Below, in pieces: positions 13,501-23,989 of a DNA stretch of 64,000 nt. The first letter of the stretch is position 1; every line of letters begins with the position of its first letter. Source of the stretch: Metallyticus violacea (taxonomy: Eukaryota; Arthropoda; Insecta; Mantodea; Metallyticidae); the NCBI GenBank assembly GCA_030762175.1, contig CM060841.1, positions 7,147,001 through 7,211,000 of the forward strand, given 5' to 3'. A program made the translations under genes and the position numbers. The notes beneath the pieces are model-generated. The model saw nothing but the letters and a program-made list of their open reading frames with translations. It made no database searches and had not been told where the DNA came from.

Positions 13501-16500
13501 CTGGGTGGGTTAAACTTGGTGTGGAAATGTGTTTCCTTTATATGGTTATTGAGCACATTGAATATTGAATATACACTAGATTGCACACATCTGTACAATG
13601 TTTCTGTATGTTATCTATCACACTTCCTTCTGTACAGTTCACACAGACATGATTTATCTGACTAGTGATGTTGTTTAGTTGTATACATTAGATGAAAACC
13701 AGTATGCTGTGCCTGTCCTCACGATTTTCCAGCACAGTTGGCCATGACCTGTGTAGATCTCCACTTTTTCTTTGCTTGCTGAGCCTTTATATGGGTCTGT
13801 AGATGGCAGCAGGAAATGTGTTCTCTGGAAAGTTCCTAGACAAGCCCAGAGGGTGTAGTTTTTGCTACTTCTAGGACTTTTATTTTTAAGATAGATTGCT
13901 TTAATTTTTTCCATTAGGGCCAGGTTTTTTATGGTTGGGTGTTCTAAGCAATAGCAGAGGATGATTTATGCTTTGATAAGTTTTATTACTACAGTCTAGT
14001 GCCAGTTTCCTGATATAGGTGATGTCATTTATGCTCCTTATTGTAAGTGCGACTTTCTTTTACTTAGCTTGCTGTAACTTCTTCCAGTTGAATGTAAAGT
14101 CACCCCGAGACATTAGTGTCAAATCCATACACAGGCTTTTGGGCAGACAACCAGGTTATTGGTAAGTGTGTTCCTCATGGATTCCATGACACCTCTGCAC
14201 CGAAACAGAAAGCTGTATGGCTGGGGATGTGTCTGGAACCTCTCAGCTGATACCACACAGACAGACACCGTTTCTTGAAGCAATTTGTCATGGGTGACAA
14301 AACCTGGTGCTCTCAACATTTTCAGCCAGCAACGAAGAGGATGAGTCAGACATTCTTTGTAACCAAAACCAAAGAAGGCCAAGTCCTCTCCTATGGATGG
14401 CAAGCTCATGTTAACATTGTTCTTATATATCAAGAGATGTCTGCTCTTTGAGTGGCTACTGGTCAGTGTCAGGATAAATGCTCAACTGCTCAACCTCACA
14501 GGACTTCGAAGAGTCATCAAATAAGATGCCCAGGAAAACTGTCAAGAGATGTGCTTTTGCTCTACGATAATGCACACCCACATGCTGTCAACACTGCATC
14601 ACTTTTGCTGGGGTCACCCTCCTTACAGCCCAGCTTTCTCCCCTTGCAACTATCATATGTTTCTTTTGTTGAAGGAGGCCCTGAAGAGTAAATATTTCAC
14701 CACTGATCGAGCGGTTCACAAAGTTGTGGAAAAGTATTTCACCAGCACTAGTGTCCATCTTTGCCGAGGATATAGAGAAACTTGTTCAGCATTGGGACAG
14801 GTGACTGAGCAGTGTATGTGATTATCTGTTAACTCAAACTATCATCTGTATGTGCTATTGTGATATAGTATACATTGTCCAGTACATATTTATTCCTTTT
14901 AAATCACCTATGTTCCTTCCATTTGGAAAACGTAATTTCTGTTTCTGTGGGACTGATTATGAATTAATGTTCTCGGCACCATCTTGCTGTTTTATCTACA
15001 GCTAAATGTAGGAACTTTATATTGATGGCTGCTAAGCTGTGATCAATCAGGCCATTTGGGAGTAGTGAGCTATCAAAATAGTGTTTAGGATATCCACCTA
15101 TAGAGGCTAGTCACTCATAGCAGGGAGTTCTTTCCTCCCTCCTCTGGAGTCTCTTGGTAGATGATCTTGTTTAAATACATGACCCAGGAGGGATATTACA
15201 TACAAGGCTATGCGGATGACATAGCACTGTTTATTTCTGGGACAGTTTCAAGACATGATGAAATGTGGGCTGAGAAAAATTCACGGCTGCTGCATGCAGG
15301 AGGGTTTATCTATTAATCCTAGCAAAACAATTGTAGTTCTTTTACTAACAGGAGAGATCTTAAACTCATTAAAGGCTTAGGAAATTTAAAACTAGACTGC
15401 CCAATTCTGCAATATTCTGAATCAGTTCAATATCAAGGTCTTATACTGGATAAGAAACTGACCTGGAACTACTATATTGACATTTTTCATAGAGTCAGGT
15501 AGTCAAATGCACTATTACAACAACCTGGAGCCTAAAGTGCACATCAGCCACTGGCTGTACGGTACAATCATTCGGAGCCAGATATTTTACAGGGTCATTG
15601 CACGATGGCGAAAAACATTACAAACTACAATATCAGATAAGTTTACTAAAGTTACAGAGATTAACATATCTATGAGTTTCAGGGGCCTTCAGAAATACTC
15701 CAACCACTGCATTGGAGACTTTGTTGGGTTTTCCTTCCATGAATATTTACTTACAAGCAGAAGACAGGCTTAATGCATACCGTTTAGTGCATACAGGGAA
15801 CTGGAAAAGCACTTGTGCAACAACTGGACACCATCTCCATTTTAAATTTCCTGGATATATCGATACTGAGCAATGATTCCAACCTAATGAATACTCAATA
15901 TTGTTCTCCCCCCTCTATTTATAGAAACTCTCAAATCTCCAGAAGACTGAATGGAAGAAATTATGCCAGAAAAAAGGATGGATCTCGTATAGGGACACAT
16001 TCAGGCTCCGGCACATTTGACCTATTTCCAAGGACAAATATCAGTATAAGCCTTGGGAAATACTGCACAGATTTTCTAGCATAACTGTTTGCTCTCCTGA
16101 AATGTGCTTTTAGAGAACTTGAGAAAGGTTACCATGGTAAACAAATTTTCATCCTCACAGATAGTCAAAGTGCTTTCAAAGCACTTCTTTCAATTAGGTA
16201 AATCTAAACTGGTATGGAAATGCCTAAATGATCTGAGTGCCTGGCAGTGGGTGCCGAGGCATTTGTGGAAATGAAAATGCAGATCAGTTGGCAAAAAAGG
16301 GTACTGATATGCTTTTGTTGGCCTTAAACCTGTGGTTTGAATCACTACACATACTGCTAAAATCACAGCAAAAACACCAACTTAGGTGGCAAATCTATCC
16401 TGGACAAAAACAAACTAGAAAATTGCTCCTAGTAACAAACAACACTCTTCCCTCATCTCTCCTAAAATTGGAACAGAAGAGGAATAAGGAAAGTAATTTC

Positions 16501-17082
16501 ATCTTGGCCACTTGCCAAGCAAATTGATACCGCACGGTCGAAATGTTAGTTACTGGTGTTGTCTGTGTGTGTATTTGTGATCGTGACATTTCAAGTACCG
16601 GTGTTTTTTTTTTTTTTTTTTTTTTTTTTTTTGAGTAGTGTTTAACGCCCGTTTTTACTATTGAGGCACCACAGGCGGGTGTCGGTGGTCACAAAAATAT
16701 CTAATCAAACAATGAAATTGAAACTCTACATTTTTATGAATATTTAAATGTGTAGTTAAAATAAAGAATGCCAAAAATAACGTATATTCTTAAACACAAA
16801 AATAAATATATACGAAATTAGCTTAAGCTAGATAAGCTGATGTTACCAGTTGAATTATGTAACAAAAGCTGGTTTGTTACTTAGACAATAGGTTAAAATT
16901 AAGTAAACAGGTGATTTTCTTTTTAACCAACAGATAAAGTTTAGAATGGAAATATAAGTGAAAACTAGATTCACTGTAATGTGAGGTTAAGTCCACATAT
17001 GAAGTTATTTTTCTCACTCGAATATGTAATTGACATACCTGCTGAAGATGGTGCCAATTTTTTCTAACTTGCTACTTGCCAT
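10545..17082 (-). CDS. mRpS23: Mitochondrial small ribosomal subunit protein mS23
   Basis: A structural protein of the mitochondrial 28S ribosomal subunit. Three coding exons join in frame: 17039-17082 (MASSKLEKIGTIFSR start), 12858-13019 and 10545-10854, giving 171 aa with phase 2 at both introns. Landmarks shared with the family are MASSKLEKIGTIFSR, the GLLKSG...KPLWYDVYKAFPP block, PVPDIPVKEIFYAEDEIRAK, and a ...TACQKFIAIYNNL block. The C-terminus is variable and Ser/Lys-rich, as is usual. The start is the only ATG that gives the conserved N-terminus. Intron 1 (4.0 kb) contains LINE, mariner and SINE fragments; intron 2 (2.0 kb) contains a hAT relic and a SINE. All splice sites are GT-AG. 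The promoter is shared with the divergent DOHH gene. Confidence 0.93.
11560..12045 (+). mobile_element. hAT transposase C-terminal relic
   Basis: On the plus strand 11855-11975 reads a hAT dimerisation motif: FISCLPGTSASVERIF followed by LVKNMWTPQRNKL. In the family this is ...PGTSA..ERVFS...N.WT..RNRL. The upstream part (WI..FKELATLAKC) fits the same domain. Stops and frameshifts elsewhere show it is dead. It lies in mRpS23 intron 2, antisense to the gene. Confidence 0.75.
12388..12530 (-). repeat. SINE family 2, 3' part, diverged
   Basis: It matches 40160-40300 block for block (cattcaattcgggacatgaaa, ttttgctcagaggcc, tgaggttctttt, ctttacttccc), with many substitutions. It lies in mRpS23 intron 2. 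Confidence 0.7.
13660..14060 (-). mobile_element. LINE C-terminal relic (tentative)
   Basis: The minus-strand frame at 13675-13914 starts MEKIKAIYLKNKSPRSSK and continues with a GTFQRTHFLLPST block. This resembles the EKIKA.FLKR.LG.S....L...L..E.F region seen after the RT domain in several insect LINEs. It is frameshifted, so assignment to a clade is not possible by eye. Confidence 0.4.
14440..14800 (+). mobile_element. Mariner-type transposase relic
   Basis: The plus strand reads LSRDVLLLYDNAHPHAVNT, then after a frameshift HPPYSPAFSPCNYHMFLLLK and a KYFTTDRAV block. These are the second and third catalytic regions of IS630/Tc1/mariner transposases (HDNA.PH and HPPYSPDL.P.DY). The third catalytic Asp region reads SPCNYH, so the Asp is lost. 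Located in mRpS23 intron 1. Confidence 0.75.
15170..16535 (+). mobile_element. LINE relic with RT and RNase H (I-type)
   Basis: At 15207-15242 the plus strand encodes GYADDIALFISG, the RT catalytic motif, followed by INPSKT and LILDKKLTWNYYI, typical post-catalytic LINE blocks. From about 16150 it reads an RNase H domain: ILTDSQSAFKAL, then WVPRHCGICGNENADQLAKK. RT plus RNase H points to the I/R1/LOA side of LINEs. Many frameshifts; inactive. In mRpS23 intron 1, antisense to the gene. Confidence 0.8.
16604..16690 (-). repeat. SINE family 1, tail-only copy with long poly(A)
   Basis: On the minus strand the 3' ~46-bp consensus tail is followed by a 29-base A run. No head or body. It starts at almost the same consensus position as the copy at 941-1003. 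Confidence 0.75.
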
Positions 17083-17399
17083 GTTAAAGAAGGTAGTCTA
17101 TAAATTATGTAAAATTAACACAAATGCTTCCTAGCCTACCCACACAACACCATATTAAAATCTGTAAAACAATCGTGTATAGTTTGGTTGCCAACCTTTA
17201 ATATTTAAAACAAATGAGAGTGCAGGAAACTGAACAAGACAAAATATGACTGCGCACATGCATACATGTTTACATTATGGCTACCGTCAGGATTACCATG
17301 AGTAAGTAATGCGTGTGTAAAAATGTTGGATATGTAAGGAGTAGGAAAAAAATTAAGGAAGTTGATTCACATCCACTGAGAGGACAATAATACTGAATA
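17083..17399. promoter_or_regulatory. Bidirectional promoter interval, mRpS23 / DOHH
   Basis: 317 bp separate the two divergent start codons. No clear TATA box at an expected distance is evident for either gene, which suits housekeeping genes. The 5' ends of both transcripts must lie here unless there are upstream noncoding exons. No transposon is visible in the interval although the surroundings are full of them. Confidence 0.65.
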
Positions 17400-19719
17400 A
17401 TGCCTGAAATTACAGAAGATAAAATTAAAGCAATTGGTAAGGTGCTTTGTGATCAAAATCGACCTTTGAAGGAAAGATTCCGAGCACTGTTCACATTACG
17501 TAATTTGGGAGGATCTAATGCAATTAATTGTATTGAGGAATGCTTCAGTGATCCATCAGCACTATTAAAACATGAACTCGCATATTGCTTAGGTCAAATG
17601 CGAGAGATTGCGGCGATACCAGCACTAGAAAAGGTTCTGAAGGATGTAAGTCAAGAGCCGATGGTAAGGCATGAAGCAGGTTAGTGTGCTTTGTAGCATT
17701 TACATTCATTTTTATGTTGACTTATTTCAAGAAGAATTTGCACCATAATTCCTTAACATTGTCGAATTATCTTTAAATGCTATAGATTTGCAAATAACTT
17801 TGTACCTTATCGTATAATGTGTAAGGCACAGTAGATTTTGCCCCTCAGTTATAAATTAATATGAAATTAATAATAAGCAGTACTAAGGTGGCTTTGGTGC
17901 TCCAACTTTGAGTTTTGTTTATTTTACATTATGTAGATGCATACATACATTAGTTGGCTAATGAATGTATAACATGTCATTTGCACCAGTAACATTCTGT
18001 GCTAAATGAACTGGATTAAGTTGTATAATCACCATGCATTTGTAGATACAAAATCATAATCATAAAGAAATTAATTTTTTACATAGATATTTTAAGAGTA
18101 GACTATAGTGTATATTATTAGGTTACTTTTATGATGTAACAACTAATAATCTTTTAAGGAAAATTAGTAATGGCAAAGACAATCTTAGCAGGATATACAT
18201 ATCAGTAATTTTGTTTACAGCCGAAGCACTTGGAGCAATAGGAAGTGAAGGCATAAAGAGTATTTTGGAAGAATATTCCTCAGATCCAGTAATAGAGGTT
18301 GCAGAAACATGTCAACTGGCTTTGGGTAGATTAAAATGGTTAAAAGAAGCTGATGTAGCAAAGCAAACAGAAAGTCCATATGCATCCATTGACCCAGCAC
18401 CTCCTTCAGAAGAAACCAATATTAATAATTTGAAGCAAACATTAATGGATGAAAGTAAGCCACTTTTTGAGAGGTACAGAGCCATGTTTGCATTAAGAAA
18501 TTTGAATAATTTGGAAAGTGTCCTTGCACTAGCAGAAGGTAAAGTAATATTTTTAATTTTTAGAATAACTCCAATTTATTTATTTGAAATGAAATTGACT
18601 TTCTGCCTTCAATAGCATAAAATATTGGTGTTAGCATAATTTCAAATCAGAGATCATCATTCCCCATATAATATGCATCAGCTAAAAGCATTGAATGTAA
18701 AAGGTAATTAATAGGAATTTCTAACCACTATGTTGAAGAGCAGTTCATTATTATTGTTGAAGTACAAGTAATATATTTAAGTATAAGAACTAAGTATAAG
18801 CCGTGTCAGTTGACAATGTGGATGGTGTTCATGAAACATGCCCTGAATTTTAGTAATTCAAAGAGTGAAATGCTGAACAGTGTTGAATAATTTAACCATT
18901 TTAACCTTTTTAAAATTGTAAACTTTCTCTTGGGAAAGCAGTTTTAACTGATTTAAATAGCTTTATACAAAGTATTCTTCTTTGTTAATTTTAGGTCAAC
19001 TAGCCAATGTGTTAAGCTATTGATAACACATCAGCTAGTTAATGTTCCAATTAACAATTTTAGTTCTTTTGCTGTTCCAAAATGTCTGTGGTGCAGACAA
19101 AAAACACACTGTTTAATTAGCTTTGCAATTTTACAGTTGACTTAAACATGTTAGTATTGATGATTTGAATTAATTGTTTGCAACATGGTAAAATGAGTTC
19201 AACTAAGACACTATCAAAAAATAAATATGTTGTCTGACATGACACTTGGACTATCACCACCTCACAAAACTATATATTTAGTTTATGGATTATCTGATTG
19301 TTTAAATTTTTCGGTTAGCCATCTTAAATTAGAGCAGATAACTGAGGTTTTGCTGTATTGAAAAAAATAATTTGTCCTGCCACATTAAATTCTAATGTGC
19401 TTTGTTGCTTTCAGGATTAAAAGCAAGCAGTGCACTATTCCGACATGAAGTGGCTTTTGTGTTAGGTCAGCTTCAACACGATGCCAGTGTGCCATTCTTG
19501 AAAGCATGTTTGGAAGACCAGTATGAAAATGAGATGGTACGCCATGAATGTGCTGAGGCACTGGGTGCTATTGCATCTCAAGAATGTTTTGACATTTTAA
19601 AACCATATTTAACTGATAATAAGCGTGTGGTAAAGGAAAGTTGTGAAATTGCACTTGACATGTGTGAGTATGAAAACAGTCCAGAGTTTCAGTATGCCAA
19701 TACTTTGTTGAAGGTTTAA
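17400..19719 (+). CDS. DOHH: Deoxyhypusine hydroxylase (DOHH)
   Basis: This non-haem di-iron monooxygenase performs the second step of hypusine formation on translation factor eIF5A in the cytoplasm. Exons 17400-17679, 18221-18538 and 19415-19719 join in frame (both introns phase 1) to a 300-aa protein, the normal length. It is built of HEAT-like helical repeats in two halves. The four His-Glu metal motifs are all present: [10 protein letters not shown] (H58/E59), VRHEA (H91/E92), [11 protein letters not shown] (H210/E211) and [11 protein letters not shown] (H243/E244). The halves are joined by a variable acidic linker near residues 150-165 containing [10 protein letters not shown]. The start [13 protein letters not shown] is the first in-frame ATG and gives a typical N-terminus. 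It is divergent from mRpS23. No sign of damage. Confidence 0.97.
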
Positions 19720-19721
19720 GC

Positions 19722-19755
19722 AATAAACTGTATATTATTTGTATTCAGCAATAAA
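19722..19755 (+). terminator. Two poly(A) signals of DOHH
   Basis: AATAAA at 19722-19727 and again at 19750-19755, starting 2 and 30 bases after the stop codon; the second is the more plausible one for a very short 3' UTR. Confidence 0.6.
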
Positions 19756-20400
19756 TATGATGAAATGGTAAATATTACCAAGAGCACATTTTCTGAAGAA
19801 TGCTTTGTTTTAAATGTTTGTTTATATGAGGGTTATTAACATTGTTTTTGTGTGTGTGTATATATATTAACTTACCTGTTAGAAAGAGCCTTTCTTTAAC
19901 TTTATAGAAAATGTTTACAGAGCAAATTTTATAAACTTTGTGGAACAGCAGCAGAACTGGCATATTGACTTATTTTGGCAATAAAAGTAGCTCACATTCC
20001 CAAATAGTTTTTGTATGAATGTTAAATAATTTTTTACATTTATTCAATTTAAGCTCAGAAAATGCACCCAATAATTCCTTTAATAAACAAACTATAACAA
20101 TGCATTCCTCTGCTTCTATTTGGTTATCTCACTGCCTCCAAAAAGAAGTCCTCATCATAGCATTAAATATGACAACTGATACAAAAATAGTAGTAAATGG
20201 TAATCATCATACTAGTGTTCACTTTTGTCTTATTTAATTTAGATCTTCACACGATTCTGCTCAGAATAAAAGCTAATAAAATTAGTGTATATTTTCATAA
20301 AGATTAAAAGGTAAGTCAAATCACTTCAATGATTATACTAACAGTACAAAAAGGGGGGGAGCATGGTTCTCACATTGCAATTATCTTACCGAATCCCTAG
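19756..20400. other. Intergenic DNA after DOHH
   Basis: AT-rich, no gene or repeat recognised. Confidence 0.5.
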
Positions 20401-20401
20401 G

Positions 20402-20500
20402 TCAGTCTTGGTGGTGTAGTGGTAATTGTACTTGCCTCCTAAACCCAAGATGACAGGTTCAAAACCAGCCAAATTCAATGGATTTTTTCGTGCATCTTTC
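20402..20500 (+). repeat. SINE family 2, head portion
   Basis: The tRNA-like head is present: tcttggtggtgtagtggtaa (A-box region), cctcctaaacccaaga (anticodon-like region) and a B-box-like gacaggttcaaaaccagcc. It matches the head of the 40116-40391 copy. The body is missing. Confidence 0.75.
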
Positions 20501-20676
20501 TGTTTATTGCTGTCTTCTAAATTGCATTAATATAAGGCTGTCCTGCCATTCTCCTCAAACTGTAGGCTACATGGAAAAATAATATTGTACTTTGTGCAGA
20601 ACTCTTTCTGTTATTATTCAAATTGATCATCACCAGAATATTTGTCTTTGATTTAAGTTAATTTAAAAAACCAAAT

Positions 20677-20707
20677 CTTTTGCCAATGCTATACTTAGCA
20701 TCATCAG
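20677..20707 (-). ncRNA. Hammerhead-ribozyme-like remnant at a PLE 3' end
   Basis: The minus strand reads CTGATGA (20707-20701), a perfect TGCTA/TAGCA stem with a four-base loop, then a short diverged stretch and CAAAAG in place of GAAAC. This is the order expected of a hammerhead core but the second catalytic box is degraded. It lies 3' of a GIY-YIG reading frame. Confidence 0.35.
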
Positions 20708-21430
20708 TGGACTGAAAGTGTATGGAGTGGCAGATGTATAGATCTGTTACAAGTGGGAGGGGATAGAATTGTTGTGAGAGTTGTGGCTCAGATGTTGTTT
20801 GTTGACCAGTAACAGCTTCCAAGTTTTGGTAATTTCAAAACCTCTGTCTTAGTTTATATATCTGGAAGCTATGATATTTCTAAAGCCTCTCTTACAGCCA
20901 GATTAAAGTAACCCGCTGTTGCAGTTACTTCTGTTTTTTTTTTTCCTTTCTTTCTTTTTCTTTTCTTTTCTTTTCCTTTTTTTTTTCTCCAAATTTTATT
21001 TCGGGGAAATTTTAAATGGTATGATTCACAAAAGCAAATTTTTCTGGCTTATTAAATCATAAAATTTGCTTACATTCTACAAGGCGAGTTTTAACAGATT
21101 TTCTGGTCATACCAATGTATACTTACCACATTTGCATGGTATTTTATAAATTCTTGTGAAGCTGGGAGGATCCCATGGGTCTTTCAATGGAATACAGGTT
21201 TTGACTTGTTTTTGTTGTGGTTGTGAAGATGGTTTTTATGGTCTTTTTTCTCTCAAAACAAGCTATACATAGTGACATAGGCATTGACATCTCCAATAGC
21301 AAGAATGCTCTAATTTGATCTTTATCAGCCTGATTTATATAATGCATTTGGTAAATATATAGGTTCATTGTGTTAAACATTGGCATATATGGTTTTTTGT
21401 AATAATTTGTACATATTTCTAAACTGGCAA
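20708..21430 (-). mobile_element. Penelope-like element relic, second family (GIY-YIG part)
   Basis: The minus strand encodes the start of a GIY-YIG endonuclease: a YKIPC-like lead (diverged), CG.VYIGMTRKSVKTRL and then KPEKFAFVNHTI, matching the ...YIG.T.RS..TRL.EH.....KSAV..H pattern of PLE endonucleases. Further 3' is an REALEIS / KTEVLKLPKLGS block, typical of the end of such proteins. A pyrimidine-rich tract at 20936-20989 interrupts it. It is full of stops. Confidence 0.6.
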
Positions 21431-22010
21431 TAACAGCTTCAGTTATTCCTGCAAATGCCCCAAGAAGATAAATTATATCAAATCCTTTTCATTAAGTAAA
21501 ACATATGGAAATTGTATGCTTGCTGCTGGTTTTCAGCAATTTCACAAGTCAAATTAAAATTTAAAATGTGACATTACTTTTGTCCATTGTGTTTCTTCAA
21601 GTTTTCAGCCAGAAAATAAAATAGTGCATTTATGGGAAATAAAATAAATAAATAGAGTGTACTGCAATCATTTTAGACCTTATTTTGGGTCTGTTCATTC
21701 AAACTTATTAAAAAGATCTTTTCATTTTAACATTAGAATAGGAATGATTGAGAAACAAGAAGATGCAATCACCATCAACTGTGATTCATTGTTGCAATAC
21801 TTCATTGCCTGTCTGAATTTCTGCAATTAACCATAGTAAAGTGAAGGTACTTTCAAGACTTAATTGATGATAAGCCATAGAAATTCTAAGCAGTATAACA
21901 GGAAGAATCCATAAAATGTTCTTATAGGGGCTGAAGCAGGCGTTGAGCAGTGGTAATCTCTTAGAGATAGCACAAGCTATAATTATTAGAGAATGAATTT
22001 ATAGGTAAAT
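21431..22010. other. Intergenic DNA
   Basis: AT-rich; no gene recognised. It may contain further decayed PLE sequence on its left side. Confidence 0.4.
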
Positions 22011-22515
22011 TATTATTTTTTTCAGCTTGTAAATAAATTACTGCAACTAAGATTGAAGTTCAGAACAAGAAGCGATAAGTTTATATATGAAATTCTGTTT
22101 TACCTAAAAACATATTTTTGTACTATTTCTATGTTAGTACATATTACCTCTGTCCTAAAATAATAGTTGCATTTCTTTAGAGGAATATTCACTACAAATA
22201 CAGGGCATTTTACCTTTTCTAATTAGCTTTGCCCAAGTAAGGTATACCTGTTTGTAAAAAGCTATTATTTTTTTCAGCTTGTAAATAAATTACTGCAACT
22301 AAGATTGAAGTTCAGAACAAGAAGCGATAAGTTTATATATGAAATTCTGTTTTACCTAAAAACATATTTTTGTACTATTTCTGTGTTAATACATATTACC
22401 TCTGTCCTAAAATAATAGTTGCATTTTTTTAGAGGGATATTCACTACAAATAAAGGGCATTTTACCTTTTCTAATTAGCTTTGCCCAAGTAAGGTATACC
22501 TGTTTGTAAAAAGCT
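22011..22515 (+). repeat. 252-bp tandem duplication
   Basis: Copy 1 (22011-22262) and copy 2 (22263-22515) are direct repeats with only a few substitutions (for example tctatgttagt versus tctgtgttaat). Both start at a tattattttttt tract and end with gtttgtaaaaagct. It is noncoding and resembles no mobile element seen here. Confidence 0.95.
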
Positions 22516-23985
22516 GAGAAAAGCTGCAACCTTTAATCTGATAGATACAGCAATATATAACTGTTTCCTCTCACATCATCCCCAGCAAACCCTCTTTTCA
22601 TCACTATAAGGTGACAAATCCTGATTTTATCATTCAGAACATGACAACTCTGAATGTGGAAAATGCTGTACAGTAGGGGGAAAAAAAGGAAGAGAAAGTT
22701 TATATATATATACAACACATACATATATTGCGATCAGTGATGCTTTCAATTTTTGCTATGAGCAAGCCCCCAGTCATTTACTGCATCGTGGAAGGGATAA
22801 CAAGTCTGTTTGTTTACTTGTTGACTACGGATTGTTGCAATCATAATGCAACTGTTCCCAGATATTCATTATGTTGTTCGTTTCTTAATTCAACAATATA
22901 CATAAAGTATATTATGCCTCTTGTGTTTACAGTGGCACAGCATGTCTTTATGCACAGTTCATAAGTGTTATCTCAGTGGTGAAAAATTGTAGGACCAATT
23001 TTTTTTGACCATATAGAATTCTCTTATGTGAATACCATATTAACCCCTTTTTTCAGAGAATTAACTAACAGAGCTTATGATCAGGCATTTTTTCAACAGG
23101 ACTCCGCCACTGCTAACACTGCAAATAATTCCTTGAGAGCAATCCACAATCCCTTGAGAGCAATCTTGTGTTTCCACAAGAAGAGTTATTATTAGTGATT
23201 TGTAGCCCCCTTGGTCTCTTAATTTAAAAGTCTATGATTATCATCTCTAGGATAAATTAAAAAAATATTATGTACAAAATAAGCCCGCATACCATACAAG
23301 AACCCAAAGATAACATTCGTTAGGAAATTGCTAGGGTTTCTCAAAATGAACTACAGCAAGCGATAAATGATTTCCTAAAGAGATGAAAAAAATATGTGAA
23401 GAATGAAGGCTGACAGTTTCAACACCTCATTTGATAATTTGGTAAGTAATGAGCCTCTTAAATTGGTTTGTATGTTATTATATGGTTGGTTTGCTTCACC
23501 CTCCGCTAATCATTGAGACCCATCTAACTTGACTAATGAATGACACACTCACCCATAGGCAGAACACTCGGATCTCATGGTATATATATATATATTTATG
23601 TATTTATTCATTCATTCATACATGCAGCTTATTTGTAATGCTGTTTCAGATTATAACATTGAAACCCCTTGGGTGAATTTTTTATAGCATGAATGTTTAC
23701 CAAACTTTTTCATGAAAATGGCCACAAGTATGACATGATTCAATCTACAACAGTAAACTTTGTTGATTACTATAAATACAGAAATAAATTATATATTTAT
23801 TTATAGCACAAAGTTGAAATTTTAGAAACAGTACTAGATGATACAAATCCTCAGGTTTTGATACTTTCAGAACATGGTTTAAGGAAGTAATGGCTACATG
23901 TTGGAAACCTAGTAAATTATAAATTAATCTCCTAATATTGCTGTACAATATATAGAAACAGAGGAATCTTATTGTATGTCAGGGA
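22516..23985. other. Intergenic DNA
   Basis: No gene recognised. It has short AT repeats near 22700 and 23580. Confidence 0.4.
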
Positions 23986-23989
23986 TGAT

